A stretch of 18,290 bases of DNA from Paramuribaculum sp. (lineage in GTDB: Bacteria; Bacteroidota; Bacteroidia; Bacteroidales; Muribaculaceae): positions 3,236 to 21,525 of the forward strand of contig VSPV01000031.1 of assembly GCA_009775605.1 (NCBI GenBank), read 5' to 3'. A program made the translations under genes and the position numbers. Each line of letters opens with the position of its first letter. Positions within the stretch are counted from its first letter, which is position 1. The notes under the pieces were generated by a model that had not been told where the DNA came from, made no database searches, and saw nothing but the letters and a program-made list of their open reading frames with translations. Positions 13,535 to 18,290 of the stretch are shown here, piece after piece.

Positions 13535-14581
13535 TTAATTAAACCAATAGTCCATGCGGCTGTCGAGGAGCGTTTGCAGGTTCGCTATAGTCTCCTCTAC
13601 TGCTTTCTTCTGTGCGTCTATTCGCTCGATGAGTGAGGAAAACATTTCCTGTAGAGAAAGAGGTGGAACCGGAAGAAGCAAATCTTTTATCATGGGTACT
13701 GTAAGTTGAGGTATAGCGGCTCCCTTCCCTTTTAGGTTCAGAAGTTTTATAAGGTAAAATAGGAATGTAATATTCATATTAGACATTGGGGTTGCTACAA
13801 TCAGTCTAATAATTGGTACAAATGGTTTTTTTCTTACAAATGGAACTCCAAGAGTTCCTCGTCCGGAAATGGTTACAGAAGGTTCTATTATCCGAGGTTG
13901 AGAAGTATAACCATAGAGACCTTCATTCTCAATCCCATTAGAATAAACAGGAATCATCTTTTCTTCACACTTGTCTTTTTGGGTGTCGGATGGCTTATCA
14001 CCTCCGGCGCTTAATTTACATAAAGATTCGAATTTAGAAGTTTCCCAGCCTTTGGGGTTGGTGATTGGGTCGCCGAAGAAGTCGTAGAAAAGAGAAAGGG
14101 ATAGAGCGTCGAGGTTGCGTAGTAATTCGTGGCAATCTTCGATAACTTCATTTATCTTGTCAAGCTCTGTCACAATTTGTTTCTGTACCTCCTTTGGTGG
14201 CACGGGAACAATCTCTTTTTTATAATCTTTGAAATATATGTGAGGAATAGCAGCCCCATTTACATACTTACTCAAATTAAGGGATTTAAGTAAATAGCAG
14301 AGAAAAGAATTTGTCACGGTATCTTTAGCAAGGATATATTGCATAGTTCCAATTAAAGAAGACTTGGCCGGATATACATTACATCTGCCTACGCCTGATC
14401 CATCCTTAACAATACCAATATATGGTTTTTCTTGCTGGTAATAACTTATTTTTCCAAGACTTCCCGACGCGCCAAACACATCAAAACCAGTGTCTGAAAA
14501 TTCAAGATTTTTTTGTATAAGGTTCGAAGAGCCTTTCTCGCAAACATCGCCAAGTCTCTTATATTCCCAGTTGTGCTTCAT
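13535..14581 (-). CDS. hsdS: Type I restriction-modification specificity subunit
   Basis: A 348-residue DNA-recognition subunit with the classical two-halves layout. TRD1 (about 1-125) ends GAAIPHIYFKDYKKEIVPVPP. A central conserved helix (about 130-165, QKQIVTELDKINEVIEDCHELL) follows, then TRD2 (about 178-300), ending GAAIPQLTVPMIKDLLLPVPP, and a C-terminal helix (308-345). The two GAAIP...PVPP half-repeats (109-129 and 287-307) show the internal duplication. Each TRD reads one half of a bipartite target; the target cannot be predicted here. The TRD regions are visibly more AT-rich than the neighbouring hsdM and hsdR DNA, as expected for exchanged recognition modules. The start overlaps the four-helix-bundle stop codon (ATGA, 14578-14581), suggesting coupled translation. 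At 348 residues it is on the short side but appears complete. Confidence 0.93.
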   Translation of the reverse strand: MKHNWEYKRLGDVCEKGSSNLIQKNLEFSDTGFDVFGASGSLGKISYYQQEKPYIGIVKDGSGVGRCNVYPAKSSLIGTMQYILAKDTVTNSFLCYLLKSLNLSKYVNGAAIPHIYFKDYKKEIVPVPPKEVQKQIVTELDKINEVIEDCHELLRNLDALSLSLFYDFFGDPITNPKGWETSKFESLCKLSAGGDKPSDTQKDKCEEKMIPVYSNGIENEGLYGYTSQPRIIEPSVTISGRGTLGVPFVRKKPFVPIIRLIVATPMSNMNITFLFYLIKLLNLKGKGAAIPQLTVPMIKDLLLPVPPLSLQEMFSSLIERIDAQKKAVEETIANLQTLLDSRMDYWFN

Positions 14582-15135
14582 GATTTATTGGAGTTGCGGT
14601 AGTTAATGCGGGCATGGAACATCTGTTCTTTAATGCCTCCGGTTTCTAAAAAATCGGCCTGAAGCCTTTCGATATATTTTCTGAGGAGAACATCAGCCTG
14701 ATGAATCAGTGTTATTGCGATATTGCAGATTGTTTCATCACTTCTCAGTTTTATCGCCTCACGATAAAAAGCGGAATCGTTATGGCTGGCACAGACTCGT
14801 CTTGTTTGAACTGCCTTTTCAGAATTGAGATCCCAAAGGGTAAGGTTTCTGACGCGGAGATAGTCCTCGTAGTCCAGCAGCAGTTCCTGGAGACTTGCCT
14901 TTGCAACCGTGAGAAGCTTGATTTCACTTTCGGTAGAAGCGGTTCCCCCTTCGCATCCCTCGGCGATATTCTGACGGCCGCTACGGGCTGCCTGCACCAT
15001 CTGGTCGACGGTGCGGTCGTTGCTTCGGAGATATTTGTGGGCAAAATAGTAGGTGATATCGTAGATACATTCCGCTTTCTGGAATGCAATGAGATCTCTA
15101 TAGTTGCCTTTCTGTTGAAGGAATGTTTTTGGCAT
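14578..15135 (-). CDS. Four-helix-bundle protein with 'suffix' domain, inside the hsd operon
   Basis: A 185-residue protein with no catalytic motif. Residues about 10-110 match the 23S-rRNA-intervening-sequence / four-helix-bundle family: YRDLIAFQKAECIYDITYYF, then DQMVQAARSGRQNIAEGCEGG (the R-S-x-x-N-I-A-E-G core), then LLTVAKASLQELLLDYEDYL. The C-terminal part, ending TGGIKEQMFHARINYRNS, matches the 'four helix bundle suffix' extension known from Bacteroidota. Relatives include Avd, the accessory protein of diversity-generating retroelements, but no reverse transcriptase or template repeat is visible here. Function is unknown; binding to nucleic acid or to the restriction complex is a guess. 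It lies between hsdM (48-bp gap, filled by 9-bp repeats) and hsdS (4-bp overlap), so it should be made with the restriction-modification proteins. Confidence 0.88.
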   Translation of the reverse strand: MPKTFLQQKGNYRDLIAFQKAECIYDITYYFAHKYLRSNDRTVDQMVQAARSGRQNIAEGCEGGTASTESEIKLLTVAKASLQELLLDYEDYLRVRNLTLWDLNSEKAVQTRRVCASHNDSAFYREAIKLRSDETICNIAITLIHQADVLLRKYIERLQADFLETGGIKEQMFHARINYRNSNKS

Positions 15136-15142
15136 AGGGGGA

Positions 15143-15180
15143 GAGGGGATAGGGCCAATGGGGCGAATAGGGCCTATTGG
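15143..15180. repeat. Degenerate 9-bp repeats in the hsdM to four-helix-bundle spacer
   Basis: On the plus strand the units GAGGGGATA (15143), GGGCCAATG (15152), GGGCGAATA (15161) and GGGCCTATT (15170), then GG, stand in register. They match the 9-mers GGGCTAATA and TGGCCAATA of the hsdR repeat. They fill nearly the whole leader of the four-helix-bundle gene, giving a pyrimidine-rich mRNA leader with no Shine-Dalgarno site. Confidence 0.7.
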
Positions 15181-15183
15181 AAG

Positions 15184-16689
15184 TTAATTATTATGGATTA
15201 ATTCATGGAGGGACTGGATGCCGGAGGAGATGCGGGCAGAAAGAGCGGCTGCTCGGCTTATCAGAACTTCGGGAGCTTCGTATTCCACTATTTTGCGAAC
15301 GGTTTCTTTGTAAGTGTTGAATGCGAGTTCGTAACCATGTTCGCGGATTTCCTCTACCGGCACAAAAAAAGACTGGTCGGTTCGCTTGCGGTTTGTTTCG
15401 CCAGAAAGAGCATGGAAACGGGTGATGATGTCGGGAATATCGTTTTCGGCAATCTCGGTACGCTTTTGGTCGAGCGAATAGCCGTCAGCATTCATATTAT
15501 AGAACCATACTTTGTCAGTGCCTCCGGCTCCGGTCTTTGTAAAGATAAGTATGGCGGTGGAGACGCCTGAATAAGGCTGGAATACTCCCGAAGGCATGGA
15601 GATAACAGCTTCAAGGCGGTTGTCGTCCACTATGGCTTTGCGGATAGTTTTATGTGCGTTGGAACCGCCTGTCAATACGCCGTCGGGAACGATGGAAGCG
15701 CAACGGCCCCCTATGGCGAGAGAGCGAATGAAAAGCGAGAGGAAAAGCAGCTCAGTCTTTTTGGTCTTGGCAATTGCAAGGAGTGATTTCGACACGGCTT
15801 CATAGTCGAGGTTCCCGGCAAAGGGTGGATTTGCGAGAATGAGTGTATAGCGGTCGCAGTCCGTGTTGTCCGTCGAGAGTGAATCGCGGAAAGCAACATC
15901 AGGGTTGTTGATGTCATGAAGCATTAGGTTCATGGCACCGATACGAAGCATTGTCTGGTCGGTATCGAAGCCGTGGAGCATTGTATTGCGGAAATGCTCG
16001 TCATACTGCTTCTTCATCAGATCAGCCGAGTAATGGTCTTTGATGTATTTCGCGGTCTCGACGATAAAACCGGCACTTCCCATTGCAGGATCGCAGATTG
16101 TATCGTTGAGTGTAGGACGCATCAGTTCTACCATCATACGGATAATATGGCGGGGAGTGCGGAACTGACCGTTTTTGCCACTTGCCGCCATTTTCCCAAG
16201 GATATACTCGTAGACATCGCCCATTGTGTCGCGGTCGTTCATTTCGAGAGTGTCGATGCCGTCAACAATCTTCACGAGGGCGCGAGGCGAGGCAATAAGG
16301 AAGTTGGCATTGCCCATGAAACGGGAATAAGCCGAATCTTCACCGCGGTTCAGAGTCTTAATGTAGGGGAAGACATCACGCTGAACGGTGCGATACATTG
16401 TCTCCGGCTCCATATGCTTAAAGACATGCCAACGAAGATTGTTTACGGGAACATCCTCATTAGTTTCGGGATTATGCCAGGTCCCGTATGCAAATGTGTC
16501 GTCGGAGGCATGCGGCAAATCGAGCTGAGAGTCCAGTGACTCGCGCTGTCTCTGTGCATCGTCAAGCATCTTGATGAAGAAAAGATACGTCATTTGTTCA
16601 AGTACGGTCATCGGATTGGTGATGCCGGCGCTTTCCCAGAATATGTCCCAAATCTGGTCTATCTGATTCTTTATTATTCCTGTAATCAT
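15184..16689 (-). CDS. hsdM: Type I restriction-modification DNA methylase subunit (N6-adenine)
   Basis: A 501-residue SAM-dependent N6-adenine methyltransferase, of normal HsdM length. The N-terminal HsdM_N helical domain (about 5-140) has the characteristic LEQMTYLFFIKMLDD segment. The catalytic domain has GQFRTPRHI (174-182), SAM motif I DPAMGSAGF (200-208), GFDTDQTMLRIGAMNLMLHD (240-259) and catalytic motif IV NPPF (287-290). With HsdS it forms the modification enzyme that protects host DNA; with HsdR it forms the restriction complex. The start at 16689 (MITGIIKNQIDQIWDIFWES) fits the family and lies 21 bp from a near-perfect promoter. It is the first gene of the accessory block; the four-helix-bundle gene follows after 48 bp. 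Confidence 0.96.
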   Translation of the reverse strand: MITGIIKNQIDQIWDIFWESAGITNPMTVLEQMTYLFFIKMLDDAQRQRESLDSQLDLPHASDDTFAYGTWHNPETNEDVPVNNLRWHVFKHMEPETMYRTVQRDVFPYIKTLNRGEDSAYSRFMGNANFLIASPRALVKIVDGIDTLEMNDRDTMGDVYEYILGKMAASGKNGQFRTPRHIIRMMVELMRPTLNDTICDPAMGSAGFIVETAKYIKDHYSADLMKKQYDEHFRNTMLHGFDTDQTMLRIGAMNLMLHDINNPDVAFRDSLSTDNTDCDRYTLILANPPFAGNLDYEAVSKSLLAIAKTKKTELLFLSLFIRSLAIGGRCASIVPDGVLTGGSNAHKTIRKAIVDDNRLEAVISMPSGVFQPYSGVSTAILIFTKTGAGGTDKVWFYNMNADGYSLDQKRTEIAENDIPDIITRFHALSGETNRKRTDQSFFVPVEEIREHGYELAFNTYKETVRKIVEYEAPEVLISRAAALSARISSGIQSLHELIHNN

Positions 16690-16710
16690 CTAATTTGATT
16701 GGCTATTATA

Positions 16711-16741
16711 CAAATTTACGATTATTTTTTGAGAATCCAAA
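16711..16741 (-). promoter_or_regulatory. Promoter of the hsdM operon
   Basis: On the minus strand TTTG (16741-16738), 19 bp, TAAATTTG (16718-16711). Transcription would start near 16705, leaving a leader of about 16 nt before the hsdM ATG. This is the best candidate promoter for the whole hsdM to Nim-like block. Confidence 0.7.
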
Positions 16742-16789
16742 TCAGTAGAGTGTAAAAGGGGAGGGACGTGTTCTCCTGTCTTGATGCGA

Positions 16790-16837
16790 ACCGAAAAACA
16801 GAAGCGGCGTGTCAGGATGTGGATCGTGACACGCCGC
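16790..16837 (-). terminator. Terminator of the grpE-dnaJ transcript
   Basis: A perfect 11-bp inverted repeat, GCGGCGTGTCA (16804-16814) with TGACACGCCGC (16827-16837), has a 12-nt loop. On the minus strand it is followed after a few bases by a T5 tract (16799-16795). It lies 48 bp after the dnaJ stop codon and separates dnaJ from the hsd operon. Confidence 0.8.
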
Positions 16838-16884
16838 CGTGATGTTATTTGATGGGTTTATGGAAGATTGGTCGAGGGAGGAGG

Positions 16885-18081
16885 TCAGTCGAAGACGTGG
16901 CGGAGTTTGGAGAAGATGCTTTCTTTGACGGCGTCGCTGGCCTGGAGGTTGGGTTTGTCGCGGAGGGACTCGAAGGTGGCTTTTTCGCTTTCGTCGAGGT
17001 GCTCGGGAATGTAGACCATTACGTTGACGAGTTCGTCGCCGGTTGCGGATTCGCCGTAGGCGGGAAGTCCTTTGCCACGCAGACGGAGTATCTTGCCGGG
17101 CTGGGTGCCTGCGGGGATTTTGACTCTTACTTTGCCTGTGAGGGTGGGGATTTCGGCCGAACCGCCGAGGGTGGCGGTGGGGATGTCGAGCATCAGGTTG
17201 TAGATGATGTCGTTGCCGTCGCGCAGGAGCTGCGGGTGCTTAAGCTCTTCGATAACCACGAGGAGGTCGCCGTTGACGCCTCCGTGCATTGGCGCGTTGC
17301 CTTTGCCTTTGACGGTAAGGGTCATTCCATCGGTGACGCCTGCGGGGATCTTGAATGAGATGGTCTGGTCTTTATACTGCGTGCCTGTGCCGCCGCACTG
17401 GGGGCATTTCTGGTCGATGATCTTACCCTCGCCGTCGCATTCGGGACAGATGGCCTGGCTCTGACGGATGCCGAAGGGTGTCTGCTGCGCGCGCGTGACG
17501 GTGCCGGTTCCGTGGCAGGTGGGGCAGGTCTTGAACGAGGTGCCGTCCTTGGCGCCGGTGCCGTTGCAGGCGTCGCATTTCGCATAGCTTTTGAGCTTGA
17601 GGGTCTTGTTGACGCCCGTGGCGATTTCCTCAAGGGTGAGCTTGAGGGTGATTCGCAGGTCGTCGCCGCGGCGGGTGCGCTTGCGGGGAGAGTGGCCGTA
17701 GCCGGCTCCGGCGCTTTCGAAGCCGCCCATGTCGAATCCGCCGAAGTGCATTCCGCCTCCACCTCCGAAAATATCGCCGAAAGCGGAGAAGATATCCTCC
17801 ATAGACATGCCGCCGGAGCTGTAGAAGCCGCCACCGCCGGCGCCCCCGAAGCCCTGCGGACCCATGTTGTGGCCGAACTGGTCGTATTTGGCGCGTTTGT
17901 CGGGATCGGAAAGCACGTCGTAGGCCTCGGCCGCCTCTTTGAACTTCTCTTCAGCTTCTTTGTTGTCGGGGTTGCGGTCGGGGTGATATTTTATGGCGAG
18001 AGCGCGATAGGCTTTCTTCAGCTCCTCGGGAGTGGCCGATTTGCTGACGCCAAGCACTTCATAGTAATCTCTTTTTGACAT
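16885..18081 (-). CDS. dnaJ: Chaperone protein DnaJ (Hsp40)
   Basis: A 398-residue type I J-protein with every domain present: J domain 1-70 with the HPD triad (33-35) that stimulates DnaK ATPase; Gly/Phe-rich region about 74-130; four CxxCxGxG zinc-binding repeats starting at C169, C186, C212 and C226; and the C-terminal substrate-binding domains (for example IPAGVTDGMTLTVKGKGNAP and LRLRGKGLPAYG). It delivers unfolded clients to DnaK in the cytoplasm. It follows grpE by 36 bp on the same strand, so the nucleotide-exchange factor and the J-protein are co-expressed, and it ends at a strong terminator. The length is slightly above the E. coli protein (about 376), because of a longer Gly-rich part. 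I see no CIRCE-like element in this window; the promoter is upstream of grpE, outside. Confidence 0.98.
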   Translation of the reverse strand: MSKRDYYEVLGVSKSATPEELKKAYRALAIKYHPDRNPDNKEAEEKFKEAAEAYDVLSDPDKRAKYDQFGHNMGPQGFGGAGGGGFYSSGGMSMEDIFSAFGDIFGGGGGMHFGGFDMGGFESAGAGYGHSPRKRTRRGDDLRITLKLTLEEIATGVNKTLKLKSYAKCDACNGTGAKDGTSFKTCPTCHGTGTVTRAQQTPFGIRQSQAICPECDGEGKIIDQKCPQCGGTGTQYKDQTISFKIPAGVTDGMTLTVKGKGNAPMHGGVNGDLLVVIEELKHPQLLRDGNDIIYNLMLDIPTATLGGSAEIPTLTGKVRVKIPAGTQPGKILRLRGKGLPAYGESATGDELVNVMVYIPEHLDESEKATFESLRDKPNLQASDAVKESIFSKLRHVFD

Positions 18082-18117
18082 CTTCTGTATCTTTAATATT
18101 TACGAACGGGAGAAAGG

Positions 18118-18290
18118 TTACTGGCCGACAACGACCTTGGCATGGCGAAGCACTTTGTCGTTGATGGTGTAGCCTTTGGTGGGGGTGTCGATAATTTTTC
18201 CTTTCAGGTCCTCAGAGGGGGCGGGAACCATGGCGATGGCCTCGTGGAGCTCGGAGTCGAACTCAGCGCCGGTGCTTTCGATGGGTTTCA
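18118..18290 (-). CDS. grpE: Nucleotide-exchange factor GrpE, C-terminal part, cut by window edge
   Basis: The last 56 or so codons of a gene running in from the right edge, ending in TAA at 18120-18118. The peptide contains FDSELHEAIAMVPAPSEDLKG, then KIIDTPTKGYTINDKVLRHA, then KVVVGQ. This is the conserved GrpE head: the H-E-A-I/V segment, then G-Y-x-(I/L)-x-D-(K/R)-V-(L/I)-R-x-A-x-V-x-V. GrpE releases ADP from DnaK and works with DnaJ, encoded immediately downstream. Only the beta-domain end is visible; the long N-terminal coiled coil is outside the window. Confidence 0.96.
   Translation of the reverse strand, partial: KPIESTGAEFDSELHEAIAMVPAPSEDLKGKIIDTPTKGYTINDKVLRHAKVVVGQ

Noticed and set aside
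13535..14581. Phase-variable inversion of hsdS
   Set aside because: No inverted repeats spanning the TRDs, no second hsdS and no site-specific recombinase were seen; the internal half-repeats are in direct orientation.
14578..15135. Four-helix-bundle gene as part of a diversity-generating retroelement
   Set aside because: No reverse transcriptase, template repeat or variable target gene is visible in the window.
16849..18078. Long Gly/Val-rich open frames on the plus strand opposite dnaJ
   Set aside because: They are mirror frames of the GC-rich dnaJ coding sequence; dnaJ is unambiguous.

Overview
The window looks like a chromosome segment of a gut Bacteroidales bacterium, probably near Muribaculaceae. 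That placement is an inference from four things: promoters of the Bacteroidota type (TTG near -33, TAnnTTTG near -7) upstream of several genes; weak or absent Shine-Dalgarno sites; family content (a LysM/periplasmic-binding fusion, PorT-like barrels, a Nim-like flavoprotein, a BRO-N/Fic fusion); and a tRNA gene without an encoded CCA end. No species call is possible from the sequence alone.

Positions 1-6700 carry ordinary core genes: the start of a glycine-zipper lipoprotein (minus), an EamA-type transporter (plus), a small AlkD-like HEAT-repeat protein (minus), a LysM plus periplasmic-binding-fold protein followed 3 bp later by a PorT-like outer-membrane barrel (plus, one operon), holA for the DNA polymerase III delta subunit (minus), a stand-alone HsdR-N-type nuclease-fold protein (plus) and a Dabb-family protein (minus). 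Positions 6739-8355 hold a YbiT-like ABC-F ATPase whose second ATP site is heavily degenerate. A tRNA with anticodon CAT, with its own promoter and terminator, follows at 8559-8632.

Positions 8758-16689 are an accessory block read entirely on the minus strand. In transcription order it contains hsdM, a four-helix-bundle 'suffix' protein, hsdS, hsdR, a BRO-N/Fic protein and a Nim-like flavoprotein. hsdM has a very good promoter match. The genes are packed with gaps of 11-53 bp, and the four-helix-bundle and hsdS genes share an ATGA overlap, so co-transcription is likely. Together hsdM, hsdS and hsdR make a complete type I restriction-modification system: HsdS recognises the site, HsdM methylates adenine, and HsdR translocates and cuts unmethylated DNA. 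The Fic protein looks like an added AMPylation-type effector or toxin.

Positions 16885-18290 return to core genes: dnaJ and the 3' end of grpE (minus), closed by a strong hairpin terminator.

The most interesting signals are: (1) a 9-bp repeat family present both as in-frame SPIGHI repeats in the hsdR linker and as the leader of the four-helix-bundle gene 2 kb away; (2) that four-helix-bundle gene inserted between hsdM and hsdS; (3) a 12-bp perfect direct repeat bracketing fic; (4) a perfect palindrome just upstream of fic; and (5) the one-site architecture of the ABC-F protein. No CRISPR array, transposase, integrase or rRNA gene was seen.
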